From contig JAJYMB010000024.1 of assembly GCA_021787365.1 (NCBI GenBank), positions 29,626-93,625 of the forward strand: a DNA stretch of 64,000 nt. Direction: 5' to 3'. Of this stretch, positions 18,066-26,405 are shown piece by piece. The notes below the pieces were generated by a model. It worked only from the letters and a program-made list of their open reading frames with translations. It made no database searches and was not told where the DNA came from. The stretch is from Actinomycetes bacterium. Lineage in GTDB: Bacteria > Actinomycetota > Acidimicrobiia > Acidimicrobiales > Palsa-688. Position 1 is the first letter of the stretch. Each line of letters opens with the position of its first letter. Both the position numbers and the translations under genes were made by a program.

Positions 18066-19484
18066 GTGGCCTATCTGCGCGAAGAGTCGCTGCCCGCCTG
18101 CCAGAGGCAGGACGAGGGACCCGACCTGCGGCTCCCCGTTCGCGAACCGGCCTCGCGTCCTGCGCACACACTCGGCCACCGGCGCCGGTACGTTCCCGTA
18201 CGCGCCAAGTTCGCGTTGGCCTCCGTGCTCGCGTTCGCTTGGTTGGGGTTGTCGGTTTGGCTCTCCCTGCCGTGGCTCCACTCGCTCGCCAAGGACATCA
18301 CCTGGCCTGTCGCAGTCCTTGCCATAGCGGTGCTCGCGTATGCTCCCGGCTGGCTGGTCGCTTTCTTGGCCGCGAGCCTGGTGCTGGACCGACAGCCGCC
18401 ACTGCGACGGTCGAGCCCACAGGCACCGGTCACCGTTCTCCTGCCAGCGCACAATGAAGCGGAGCGCATAGCCGACACGCTCCAGTACCTCGCCCGCCAG
18501 GACTACGAGGGGCCTATGCACGTCATCGTCATCGACAACGCCTCTAGCGACGGCACGCTCGCGACTGCTCGCAGAGCCGCCTCGGAGCTCGGCTTGTCTG
18601 CCCGGGCCATATCCGCGCCCAACCCGGGCAAGAGCCACGCCCTCAACACGGCGCTTCGGTACGTGGAGACCGACATCGTCATCACCCTCGACGCGGACAC
18701 CGCCCTTCACCCGAGCGCCGTCCGCAACCTGGTCGCCCGTTACCAATGCTCGCCCTCCGACGTGACCGCGGTAGCAGGGGCGGTGCTCGCTCGTAACAGC
18801 CGCGACAACATCTGGACCCGCATGCAGGAATGGGACTACTTCTTGGGGATCGCCTCGGTCAAAAGGATGCAGGGGCTCTACCAGGGCACCTTGGTAGCAC
18901 AGGGGGCGTTCAGCCTCTACGAGACTGAAGCTGTCCGCCGGGTAGGCGGGTGGCCCGACGCCATCGGCGAGGACATTGTGCTGACCTGGAGACTGATGGA
19001 GGGCGGCCGGCGCGTCTACTTCGAGCCGACCGCCATTGCCTTCACCGAGGTCCCTTCGCATATTGGCCACTTCTGCAGGCAACGGGCCCGGTGGGCCCGC
19101 GGGATGATCGAAGGCATCCGCTCGGTCAAACCGTGGGGGCAGCCGCGCCCCATGACCGCAATGCTGGCCGGGATAGACCTGCTGCTGCCTTTCATCGACC
19201 TCGCCTACACGTTCCTCTGGATGCCCGGGATCGTGCTTGCCTGTTTCGGGCTGTTCTGGTTCGTCGGCATATACACCGTAGCCGTGCTACCGCTCACCCT
19301 GCTGATCAACGTGCTCCTTTACGAGTACCAGCACAAACGAGTGTTCGTGCCCTTCGACCTCAAGATCCGGCGCAACCTGAGGGGGCTGGCCTGCTACGTG
19401 CTCTTTTACCAGATGCTCATGTCCCCCGTGTCGGTGGCCGGTTACGCGCAGGAGTTGTTCGGCGTGCGCCGGCGCTGGAAATAA
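18066..19484 (+). CDS. Membrane glycosyltransferase, family 2 (processive type)
   Basis: Up to 472 residues. Two N-terminal helices (about 50-106) are followed by a GT2 catalytic domain. This begins PVTVLLPAHNEAERI and has VIVIDNASSDGT, the metal-binding DADT (TLDADTALHP), the catalytic-base region GEDIVLTWRLMEGG and the QxxRW motif FCRQRARWARGM. Three or four C-terminal helices follow. The order is that of BcsA/PgaC/hyaluronan-synthase-like enzymes that polymerise and export a polysaccharide. No c-di-GMP PilZ domain and no deacetylase partner are nearby. Start GTG 18066 is tentative; the ribosome-binding site is far upstream. Confidence 0.85.
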   Translation: MAYLREESLPACQRQDEGPDLRLPVREPASRPAHTLGHRRRYVPVRAKFALASVLAFAWLGLSVWLSLPWLHSLAKDITWPVAVLAIAVLAYAPGWLVAFLAASLVLDRQPPLRRSSPQAPVTVLLPAHNEAERIADTLQYLARQDYEGPMHVIVIDNASSDGTLATARRAASELGLSARAISAPNPGKSHALNTALRYVETDIVITLDADTALHPSAVRNLVARYQCSPSDVTAVAGAVLARNSRDNIWTRMQEWDYFLGIASVKRMQGLYQGTLVAQGAFSLYETEAVRRVGGWPDAIGEDIVLTWRLMEGGRRVYFEPTAIAFTEVPSHIGHFCRQRARWARGMIEGIRSVKPWGQPRPMTAMLAGIDLLLPFIDLAYTFLWMPGIVLACFGLFWFVGIYTVAVLPLTLLINVLLYEYQHKRVFVPFDLKIRRNLRGLACYVLFYQMLMSPVSVAGYAQELFGVRRRWK

Positions 19485-19624
19485 GCTGGAGGTCGCTTTC
19501 CGGCCCTCAGGACCACCTGGCCCTCCTCCCGCGAAAGGCCCGAGGCCGGGTGACCCCTCGGAGTCGGCTGCCTGCCATCGGTGGGCGAGCGCCCTCGGCG
19601 CAGGCGAGCGACCTCGAGGCATAT

Positions 19625-20077
19625 TTATGGGGTTGAGGCGACCATCTGGAGGATCCGCTCGATCTCGTCGTCTTGTGCCGCCAAGTGCTCCTGTATCTGG
19701 ATTGCTTCGTGAAGAATGGCGTCAGCGTCGTTGTAGGTGTCCTCGGCACGTTTGTCAGCTGCCTTCGCCTGGATGTTCTGCCCCACGATAATGATGGGCA
19801 GCAATACCAACTGCAAGAAGTTCGAGGACACCCAAGCGATGATGATGGTCATGTTGCCGGAGCGGAAAGCTGAAGGCGCGCTCAACAAGGCGATGACGGT
19901 GAAGAGGTACGCGCACCACATGGTGCCGACCACAAAGGTGATGCCCAGGGCGAGCCGAGCGTTAAACCGGATGAACGGGTTGGGGTGGTGGAGGCGGCGC
20001 TGGTCGATGGTCCGGGAGGGTCCCTCGGCCTTACGCTGCTGGATGCGGGGATGGGGTACGTGGTGGTACAAGGGCAT
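19625..20077 (-). CDS. DUF1003-like two-helix membrane protein
   Basis: A 150-residue protein. A basic, His-containing N-terminus is followed by two helices (about 44-66 and 75-98: FNARLALGITFVVGTMWCAY, then IIIAWVSSNFLQLVLLPIII) and a cytosolic helical tail (NIQAKAADKRAEDTYNDADA, then HEAIQIQEHLAAQDDEIERI). The pattern of two helices plus an acidic coiled tail after IVGQNIQA resembles DUF1003 proteins. Function unknown. It converges with the glycosyltransferase gene. Confidence 0.7.
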   Translation of the reverse strand: MPLYHHVPHPRIQQRKAEGPSRTIDQRRLHHPNPFIRFNARLALGITFVVGTMWCAYLFTVIALLSAPSAFRSGNMTIIIAWVSSNFLQLVLLPIIIVGQNIQAKAADKRAEDTYNDADAILHEAIQIQEHLAAQDDEIERILQMVASTP

Positions 20078-20177
20078 GCGCGTATCTTCGCACCACGAGC
20101 ACCGCCCGCCCCTCCGCCCGCAGAGCGGGCAACCGACGTGAGCGCAGCGGGGCCTCCCGTTGGACTAAAAGGGACGG

Positions 20178-20957
20178 ATGGGAGCACGGGTGGCTTGGAT
20201 CTCGATCGCGCCGGTCAAAGGCTTGGGTTTGGTCCACCCCGCGGCCGTGGAGCTCGGTACGGGGGGAGTGGCCGCGAACCGTGCCTTCTACCTCGTGGAT
20301 GAGGACGGGCAGATGGTCAATGGAAAGCGACTTGGTGGCTTGGTTAGGGTCACTCCTGCCTACGACCCGGCGCTGGAGACCCTAACCCTGGCGTTCCCCG
20401 ACGGGACCGAAGTTGCAGGGCATGTGGTTGGCGCGCAAGAGGTGACGACGTCGTTTTTTGGGCGACCGGTCTCTGGCCACGTCGTGGACGGTCCTTGGAG
20501 CGAGGCCCTCAGCGCCTACTTCGAGCGTCCCCTCGCCCTCGTGAAGGTCGCCCACGAGGGCGACGGGGTCGACCGGGGCTCGAAGGCCGCCGTGTCCCTA
20601 CTGTCTACCGCCTCTGTCGCTCGCCTGGCCGCGGCATTGGGTGGCGGAGCGAGCCTCGACCGCCGGCGGTTCCGCATGTTGTTCGGGGTGAGCGGGGTGG
20701 CCGCCCACGCCGAGGACGGGTGGGTCGGCCGGCGGGTCCGTCTCGGCGAGGCGGTGGTAGCCATCGGGGGCCTGGTCGGGCGCTGTTTGGTCACCAGCCA
20801 AGACCCTGACACCGGGACGGTGGACACGGACACCCTGGGGGCGTTGCGCTCGTACCGCCGCCAGCCAGAGACGGGTGAAAAGCTCCCGTTCGGAGTTTGG
20901 GGTGGAGTCGTCCAACCCGGACGGGTGGCCCTGGCCGACGTGGTCGAACCTGTCTAG
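20178..20957 (+). CDS. MOSC-domain protein
   Basis: A 259-residue protein with an N-terminal MOSC beta-barrel (VAWISIAPVKGLGLVHP, then NRAFYLVDEDGQMVNGKRLG) and a C-terminal MOSC domain ending VGRCLVTSQDPDTGTVD, then DTLGALRSYR. MOSC domains carry sulfur or molybdenum cofactor ligands. The usual catalytic cysteine may be the Cys in GRCLVT. It is followed 24 bases later by a DUF488 gene, so the two are probably co-transcribed. Confidence 0.85.
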   Translation: MGARVAWISIAPVKGLGLVHPAAVELGTGGVAANRAFYLVDEDGQMVNGKRLGGLVRVTPAYDPALETLTLAFPDGTEVAGHVVGAQEVTTSFFGRPVSGHVVDGPWSEALSAYFERPLALVKVAHEGDGVDRGSKAAVSLLSTASVARLAAALGGGASLDRRRFRMLFGVSGVAAHAEDGWVGRRVRLGEAVVAIGGLVGRCLVTSQDPDTGTVDTDTLGALRSYRRQPETGEKLPFGVWGGVVQPGRVALADVVEPV

Positions 20958-20981
20958 CTTTGGTCCCGAGGGCGAGGCGCG

Positions 20982-21359
20982 ATGACTAGCAAGGTCCGGG
21001 CTGTGAAGGTCCGTCGCATCTACGAACCGCCGGCCGGCACCGAGGGCTACCTGGTGCTCGTCGACCGGCTCTGGCCCCGGGGTGTAAAAGGCTCTCGAGA
21101 CCTGTTCGACGAGTGGGCGAAAGAGGCCGCCCCCAGCGCTGACCTGCGGCGCTGGTACGGCCACGACCCCACCAAGTTCTCGGAGTTCGCCAGGCGCTAC
21201 CGGGCCGAGCTCGCTCGCCCGCCGGCCAAGAGCGAGGTGCGGCACCTGGCCGATATCTCCGCTAGGGCCCCGCTCACGCTGCTAACTGCCACCAAGGACG
21301 TCGAGCACTCGGGCGCCGTCGTGCTCGCCCAGGTCATCGAGGCGATGCCGGCCCCGTAA
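20982..21359 (+). CDS. DUF488 family protein
   Basis: A 125-residue protein. It carries the diagnostic DUF488 features VLVDRLWPRGVKG, then a Trp-Ala-Lys-Glu-Ala-Ala-Pro stretch, LRRWYGHDPTKFSEFARRY and the closing LTLLTATKD. The usual length is 115-130. The family has no established reaction. It has a purine-rich ribosome-binding site (GAGGGCGAGG) and sits directly downstream of the MOSC gene. Confidence 0.9.
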   Translation: MTSKVRAVKVRRIYEPPAGTEGYLVLVDRLWPRGVKGSRDLFDEWAKEAAPSADLRRWYGHDPTKFSEFARRYRAELARPPAKSEVRHLADISARAPLTLLTATKDVEHSGAVVLAQVIEAMPAP

Positions 21360-21464
21360 ACGCCGAGGCCGTGCAGGCCGAGGAGCGCCTTGTGATGGTG
21401 ACCCGCCGCTCCGTGGTCGAAGCACACAGAGCACTTTGCCCGGGCTTCTCCGGTGCCGACTTGC

Positions 21465-22235
21465 TCAGGCCCCTCGGCGCTCGGGGGTGTCGCTCGTGTC
21501 GCCACCGCCCCCGCCGCTTCCTTCTGGCATTTCCTCTCCGGGCCCGTAGATACGGCGTGAAAGCCGCTTGGCGCCGCCCTCCGCGACGGCCTGGCGGAGC
21601 GCCTCGGAGAACACGGCAGGGCCCCAGTAGCGGCTCCCGACCATCCGGGCAAGCTCGCCCTCCTCGGTCGGCCCGTGCTCTTGGAGCGCCCGTTCGATTG
21701 CGAGGATCTCCCGGTCGAGCGCTTGTTCGGGAGGAGTCGGGGCCACGATAGAGCCCGGAACTGCGCCGAGACGGCCGGGGCCGAGCCGGTAACGCCGAAA
21801 GCCGGTTTCGCGCTCGCGCCTGCGTCGCATCCTGGCTTCGATGCGGGCTCGTTCCTTTTCGAGGCTGCTGGGCCTCCGCGTCTCGGGCACCCTTTCCACT
21901 TCCTCTTCTCCTGTGGGGAGGCCGCCTTGCTCGCGGGCGGTGTCGGCGTCGGCCCGGCGGCGTAGTGCCTCCAGCCGGTAGGCGGCCGCCCGGGCGCGGT
22001 GCTCGGCGACCTCGGCAGCGGTCCTCGTGCGCTCCGCACCTACCTGGTCATGTAGGGCGGCAAGTTCGTGCACCACTGCGGAGAGCGAGTGGGCCTGCGC
22101 CCAAAGGGCGTGCATCTCTGCGGTGGCCTCGTCGACACCTCCCGGCGGCCGGTGAACCATCGGAAGGCTCAGGGAGGGGGCGCGGCAGTCATGACCGCTC
22201 TGGTCGGCACCGTCATGTGCGCCGGCCCGTGGCAT
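21465..22235 (-). CDS. Hypothetical coiled-coil protein with C-terminal helical domain
   Basis: 256 residues from ATG 22235 (GGAG upstream), or 231 from ATG 22160. The middle is a long Arg/Glu/Ala-rich coiled coil (about 35-135). The C-terminal part (about 160-240: ALDREILAIERALQEHGPTE, then ELARMVGSRYWGP) looks like a winged-helix-type fold. It ends in a Gly-rich tail. Cytosolic. No family is recognised and no operon partner is apparent. Confidence 0.6.
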   Translation of the reverse strand: MPRAGAHDGADQSGHDCRAPSLSLPMVHRPPGGVDEATAEMHALWAQAHSLSAVVHELAALHDQVGAERTRTAAEVAEHRARAAAYRLEALRRRADADTAREQGGLPTGEEEVERVPETRRPSSLEKERARIEARMRRRRERETGFRRYRLGPGRLGAVPGSIVAPTPPEQALDREILAIERALQEHGPTEEGELARMVGSRYWGPAVFSEALRQAVAEGGAKRLSRRIYGPGEEMPEGSGGGGGDTSDTPERRGA

Positions 22236-22354
22236 ATGAAGAGGCTCCTCACCCGCTCGACCGTGCCCCTCTCGGGTGGTCGCAGTTGGGGCGGTTGCCT
22301 ACGGCTGGCGAGCCGTAGAACGGCTGTCTCCGGCTTATGGCCCGCCCCGGGTTG

Positions 22355-22579
22355 TCACAGTGCGTCGTCGGCAGGCATGGCCTCGTAAGAATGCTGTTTT
22401 GGAACACAAAATGCTGCCGGCGCCGGGAAGATCGTCGGGTCGTCATGAGGGTGCCGCAACCCGTGGAAATGTAGTTCGGCATGAGTAGCGGCGTAAACAT
22501 CGTACTCAGCCTTTGACATGAAGGACCGGCTGGTAATTTGTTCCTCACCACATCGAAACTCGGTCATGGTGGCCATCAT
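22355..22579 (-). CDS. Small hypothetical protein after PLP enzyme
   Basis: 74 residues, starting 13 bases after the sulfur-enzyme gene ends on the same strand. The sequence is His/Ala-rich (ATHAELHFHGLRHPHDDP). Base composition is lower in GC than the surroundings. It has no family match and only its position supports it, so it may be a chance frame. Confidence 0.25.
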   Translation of the reverse strand: MMATMTEFRCGEEQITSRSFMSKAEYDVYAATHAELHFHGLRHPHDDPTIFPAPAAFCVPKQHSYEAMPADDAL

Positions 22580-22592
22580 AAGTGCGGGGCTG

Positions 22593-23750
22593 TTAGTTCG
22601 CCAAGGCCTGGCTGAAGTCCGCGATGAGGTCTTGCTGGGCTTCGATGCCGCAGCTCACCCGGACCAGGTCGGAGGTGATGCCAAGGCGTTCTCGGTTCTC
22701 GGGGCGCATACCCGCGTGAGTGCTGGTCGCGGGCCGGGTGATGAGCGTCTCGACACCGCCGAGGCTCACCGCCGGGTATGCCAACTGCACCGCGCCGAGC
22801 AGGGCTTCGGCAGCCCCCTCACCTCCGCGCAACCGCAGGCTCAGCATGCCTCCGAACCCCGAGAGCAGCTTCGCAGCGTGCGCGTGGTCGGGGTGGGAGG
22901 GTAGCCCAGGGTAGTGGACGGCAGCGACCGCAGGGTGGCCGGCGAGGAAACGGGCCAGTGCCAGGGCGTTTTCGTTTTGTGCCCGGACCCGTAGCGCGAG
23001 GGTCTTGACCCCCCGGGCGAGCAAGAACCCGGTGTGGGGGTCGAGGCTGCCCCCGAAGTGGTTGAGGGTCCTGCGCACCCGCTCGACCAGCCCGGCGCTG
23101 CCCATGACACAGCCAGCCACGAGGTCGGAGTGGCCGCCCAGGTACTTGGTGGCGCTGTGGAAGCAAAGGTCGAAGCCGGCCGCGAGAGGGCGGAAGTTCA
23201 CCGGGGTGGCGAAGGTGTTGTCGATGACCGTGAGTAAGCCCTCCCTCCGCCCGAAGGCGGCGATCTCGTCGAGCAGGCCGACTCGGACCATGGGGTTGGT
23301 GATCGTCTCCACCAGGAAGACCTTGGTCTGCCGGGTGCGCGCGGCTGCCCAGGTCTCCGGCCGGTTGACATCGACGAAGGTGTAGCGCCAGCCGAGGTCT
23401 TCGCTGTGCTCTGTGAGGAAGTCGTGGGTGCCGCCGTAGAGGGAGTCGCCCGCCAGCAAATGGTCCCCCGCGCGCAGGGTGCTGAGAAGGGTGGTCGTGA
23501 CCGCCGCCATGCCGGAGGAGGTCGCCAGCGCGGCCTCGGCGCCCTCCAGCGCGGCGAGCTTGTCGTGCAGGTACCTCTGGGAGGGCGTTGAGTTCAGCCG
23601 TATGTAGGGGATGTCATGGTAAGCGGTGCCCGGGCCCATCGAGTACACCGTGCTCTGGTAGATCGGGAAGACCGCGGACCCCTCCGGCCCCGGCCTGCGC
23701 TCCCCCCCGTGTACCGCTACCGTCTCGATCGAACCGCCCTCAGTGTGCAT
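22593..23750 (-). CDS. Cystathionine gamma-synthase/lyase-type PLP enzyme
   Basis: A 385-residue protein of the Cys/Met metabolism PLP family. Key features are YIRLNSTPSQRYLHDKLAAL (substrate/PLP loop), ATSSGMAAV (cofactor phosphate binding), the PLP-ring Asp in VIDNTFATP (D177) and the Schiff-base lysine in HSATKYLGGHSD (K202). The C-terminal part has SLGGVETLITRPATSTHAGM, typical of gamma-synthase/lyase and methionine gamma-lyase members. The exact reaction cannot be fixed by reading. Start ATG 23750. It diverges from the heliorhodopsin gene across about 280 bases. Confidence 0.9.
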   Translation of the reverse strand: MHTEGGSIETVAVHGGERRPGPEGSAVFPIYQSTVYSMGPGTAYHDIPYIRLNSTPSQRYLHDKLAALEGAEAALATSSGMAAVTTTLLSTLRAGDHLLAGDSLYGGTHDFLTEHSEDLGWRYTFVDVNRPETWAAARTRQTKVFLVETITNPMVRVGLLDEIAAFGRREGLLTVIDNTFATPVNFRPLAAGFDLCFHSATKYLGGHSDLVAGCVMGSAGLVERVRRTLNHFGGSLDPHTGFLLARGVKTLALRVRAQNENALALARFLAGHPAVAAVHYPGLPSHPDHAHAAKLLSGFGGMLSLRLRGGEGAAEALLGAVQLAYPAVSLGGVETLITRPATSTHAGMRPENRERLGITSDLVRVSCGIEAQQDLIADFSQALAN

Positions 23751-24027
23751 GACAGACCTCCCGTCTGGTGTCAGGGCCGAACTACAGCGTCATGGCACCA
23801 ACGAGGCTAGCGAGGTGCCAGCCACCGTGACCCGGTCCTCGATCACGAACGTGATCCCCACGGTCAGGTCAAAGCTGGCGGTGATCGAGCCGACCCCTGG
23901 TATCACCGCCACCGCCGGCGCCCGCGATGGTCGTGTAGGCGGTCGGCGCCACACCAGGACGGGGCCGGCGCAGCAAAAGGACGTTCGGCCCTAACCGTAG
24001 GCGCGGCTGGAGGCATCTACTGGGAAG

Positions 24028-24795
24028 ATGGCCAGAGGTTTGGGGTCGGTCGAGCAGTTGCGCCCTTACAACCTGGTGGCAGCGTTGCTGCACGCCGCGC
24101 AGGCGGCCGCCGTTTTGGTCTTCGCCAACGCGTTCTCGTTGCCGGTACGCGCGTCGTATATGACCGGGCCCCCGGGCCCCGGGGTCGGTACGCGGACGGT
24201 CACGTTGTTCGACCTCCGGTTTGCGTGGGCCATTGCCGCTTTCTTTGCGCTGTCGGCTGTGGCGCACCTGATTGTCGCCGGACCGGCGTGGCGCTCGTAC
24301 CAGGTGCTGTTGGCGAAGCACCGCAACCCCTACCGCTGGCTCGAGTACTCGCTCAGCGCGTCGATCATGATCGTGCTCATCGCCATGCTCGTGGGCATCG
24401 ACGATGTCGCCGCCCTTATCGCACTCGTGGGCGTCAATGCCGCGATGATCGGCTTCGGGTGGCTCCAAGAGCGTTATGAGGATCCCGGCGGGAGCCTCGG
24501 CCCGTTCTGGCTCTGCAGCCTTGCGGGCGTAGTCCCGTGGGTGGCCATCGGTGTCTACCTGGGTGGCCCTGGCGCCGATCTCCACCCTCCAGCGTTCGTG
24601 TATGCCATCTTCGCCTCGCTGTTCGTGGCCTTCAACTGCTTCGCCGTGAACCAGTGGCTCCAGTACAAGCAGGTGGGGCGTTGGAGCGAGTACCTAGTAG
24701 GCGAGCGCGTGTACGTGACACTGTCGCTCGTGGCCAAGAGCCTGCTGGCGTGGCAGATCTTTGCGTCGACGCTCGCTTCTGCCGCTGCGCACTGA
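24028..24795 (+). CDS. Heliorhodopsin (light-sensing retinal protein)
   Basis: A 255-residue, seven-helix protein. The Schiff-base lysine is K237 in helix 7 (LSLVAKSLLAWQIF), the counter-ion is E106 (RWLEYSLSASIMIVLIAMLV), and histidines at 22 and 80 match the known heliorhodopsin His pair. Other hallmarks are GWLQERYE, VPWVAI and FNCFAVNQWLQYKQVGRWSE. Heliorhodopsins have inverted topology (N-terminus inside) and slow photocycles; a sensory or enzyme-regulating role is proposed for the family. The ribosome-binding site is a GGAGG 12 bases or a GGGAAG directly before the ATG. Retinal synthesis genes (crtY, blh) are not in the window. Confidence 0.93.
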   Translation: MARGLGSVEQLRPYNLVAALLHAAQAAAVLVFANAFSLPVRASYMTGPPGPGVGTRTVTLFDLRFAWAIAAFFALSAVAHLIVAGPAWRSYQVLLAKHRNPYRWLEYSLSASIMIVLIAMLVGIDDVAALIALVGVNAAMIGFGWLQERYEDPGGSLGPFWLCSLAGVVPWVAIGVYLGGPGADLHPPAFVYAIFASLFVAFNCFAVNQWLQYKQVGRWSEYLVGERVYVTLSLVAKSLLAWQIFASTLASAAAH

Positions 24796-24813
24796 CCCGG
24801 CCTGCCCCTCTCC

Positions 24814-24842
24814 TTGACACAACGTTAGCGGCATAGTACCGT
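24814..24842 (+). promoter_or_regulatory. Probable sigma-A type promoter for zinc dehydrogenase
   Basis: TTGACA at 24814-24819, a 17-base spacer and TACCGT at 24837-24842 (TAnnnT type). It lies just after the heliorhodopsin stop and 130 bases before the dehydrogenase start, so the dehydrogenase probably has its own promoter and a leader. Confidence 0.5.
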
Positions 24843-24948
24843 CAGGCAAAGTAACGATTTCTCGACCTCAATAGGCCGCGAAAGTCCAATAAGTCAAGAG
24901 GCGCGCTGGGTCAAGGGACCTCTGGGACCTCGACGGGAGAATTGCACG

Positions 24949-24981
24949 ATGACTGTCCTAGTAGGTACGCAAAATGGGTGA
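24949..24981 (+). CDS. Ten-codon leader ORF overlapping dehydrogenase start
   Basis: ATG 24949 has a better Shine-Dalgarno (GGGAGAA) than the dehydrogenase gene. It encodes MTVLVGTQNG and stops at TGA 24979-24981, overlapping the dehydrogenase ATG at 24974. It could couple translation, or it could be the true N-terminus of the dehydrogenase separated by a frame error. Confidence 0.35.
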   Translation: MTVLVGTQNG

Positions 24982-26008
24982 CGGCCAGGGCCGTAGGCGG
25001 GTTGTCGCCAGTGCCGTCGACGTCGTTGAAGTCGTAGACGAGCCAGTACCTGGGTTAGAGCCGGGTGAGGCACTGGTCAAGCTCTCGGTCTCGGGGGTGT
25101 GCGGCTCGGACAAGGCTGGCGTCCACGGGGAGCACGTCTTCATGAAACCCCCCTATTATCCCGGGCATGAAGTGGTCGGAGTCGTGGAGGCAGTCGCAGA
25201 GGGAGTGAGCGGCGTGCGCGTCTGCGACCGGGTCACCGTCGAACCGACATTGCCGTGCGGGCGTTGCAAGCCCTGCCTCAACAAAGTAGAGAACCTGTGC
25301 GAGAACTTGCAGTTCTTCGGTTGCGGCTACCGGGAGGGAGGTATGGCAGACGTTTTCACCGTGCCTGCGCAGCGGTTGTACAGGTTCCCCCAGGAGTTTA
25401 CCGATCACGAGGCGGCACTTATCGAGCCCCTGGCCACGCCTGTCCACGCCGTACGCTTGGCGGGCGACCTCCGGGGCAAGGCGGTGGCCATCCTCGGTTC
25501 GGGCACGATCGGCCTGTTGACGCTCTTGGCGGCGCGCCAGGCGGGAGCGCGGCGCGTGGTCAGCACAGACGTGCTCGTGAAGAAACGTGAGCTCGCACTC
25601 GAGTTGGGTGCAGACGCAGCGGTGGACGCTAGCGCCCCTGACCTGGCAGGCGCGGTGAGAGGAGAGCTCGGAGAGAGCGGGGACGTCGTGTTCGACTGCG
25701 TGGCCAACCAAAAAACATTGCCCGAGGCCATCAAGATCGCACTGAAGGGGGGGACTGTGGTCGTGATGGGGGGAGCGCGGAGGCCGGTCACGATCGACCT
25801 GCCCTTGGTGCAGGAGTACCAGGTGCGCATACAAGGGGCCACCACCTACCGTCGGGAGGACTTCGAGGAGGCCGCACGGATCATAGCCGCGAGCGACTTT
25901 GACGCCAGCAACTTCGTGACCGCCACCTTCCCGCTGTCCCGGGCCAAAGAAGCATTCTCAGCTATAAATTCGGGCCGGGAAGTGAAGATCCTCGTCGCAG
26001 CCGATTGA
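24974..26008 (+). CDS. Zinc-dependent medium-chain alcohol/polyol dehydrogenase
   Basis: A 344-residue MDR protein. The catalytic-zinc site is complete (GVCGSDKAGVHG, then GHEVVG and an acidic residue further on). The structural-zinc loop is complete with four cysteines (CGRCKPCLNKVENLC). The Rossmann fold has AILGSGTIGLLTLLAARQAG followed by an acidic cofactor-selecting residue in VSTD, which favours NAD. It belongs to the sorbitol/threonine/galactitol dehydrogenase group by pattern; the substrate is unknown. ATG 24974 has a weak ribosome-binding site and overlaps a leader ORF. It follows heliorhodopsin but probably has its own promoter. Confidence 0.85.
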   Translation: MGDGQGRRRVVASAVDVVEVVDEPVPGLEPGEALVKLSVSGVCGSDKAGVHGEHVFMKPPYYPGHEVVGVVEAVAEGVSGVRVCDRVTVEPTLPCGRCKPCLNKVENLCENLQFFGCGYREGGMADVFTVPAQRLYRFPQEFTDHEAALIEPLATPVHAVRLAGDLRGKAVAILGSGTIGLLTLLAARQAGARRVVSTDVLVKKRELALELGADAAVDASAPDLAGAVRGELGESGDVVFDCVANQKTLPEAIKIALKGGTVVVMGGARRPVTIDLPLVQEYQVRIQGATTYRREDFEEAARIIAASDFDASNFVTATFPLSRAKEAFSAINSGREVKILVAAD

Positions 26009-26040
26009 GGCGGAGAGGCTGCGCCACTACCATGCGGGTC

Positions 26041-26196
26041 ATGCCCCTTCAAGGAGATTACGGACCGAGCCCGGAGCAATGGGTGAGGGACCAGGTAGAG
26101 GAGTACGAGCGCTCCGGCGGCCAGCGCGCCAATACGCTGCGCGACACCGGGCTACCGCGCCAGATCCCTGTCTTCGTCGCTCGCCGGCGAGCGTAG
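26041..26196 (+). pseudogene. 5' fragment of F420-dependent nitroreductase-like (DDN) gene
   Basis: 51 residues, MPLQGDYGPSPEQWVRDQVE, then YERSGGQRANTLRDTGLP. This is the typical start of deazaflavin-dependent nitroreductase-family proteins of about 140 residues. After GLP the sequence diverges (RQIPVFVARRRA) and stops, losing the F420-binding barrel. The downstream DNA belongs to another gene start on the opposite strand, so the fragment ends at a recombination junction. Confidence 0.7.
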
Positions 26197-26221
26197 GTCG
26201 CCGTGGTAATAGGCCGCGATC

Positions 26222-26369
26222 TGTGATCAAACGACGGCGAGCGCCAGCGGGCATACTCGATCAGGCCGTTCAGCCGTTGCTGCTGGCGACTGGCGATCAG
26301 CTCCGCTCCCGCCCGCCGGGTGCGCAACACGTCCAGCACGGCCAAGTAAGTGCCCAGCGAGGTGGGCAT
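26222..26369 (-). pseudogene. 5' fragment of phenylacetate-CoA ligase/F390-synthetase-like gene
   Basis: About 49 residues from ATG 26369 (GGAG-rich upstream). ASRQQQRLNGLIEYARWRSP is the usual N-terminal helix of adenylate-forming ligases of the F390-synthetase/PaaK type. The rest, including the AMP-binding domain, is absent; the frame runs into the nitroreductase fragment on the other strand. The identification rests on a short segment. Confidence 0.45.
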
Positions 26370-26405
26370 ACACCCCCCGCTCCTAGTGGGGCGAAGGCTT
26401 GTGAA

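Noticed and set aside
17818..18171. N-terminal extension of the DUF4388 protein
   Set aside because: GAGGG before GTG 17817 and the immediate start of the domain show the true beginning.
23869..24585. Minus-strand frame opposite heliorhodopsin
   Set aside because: His/Arg-rich shadow of a clear seven-helix gene on the plus strand.
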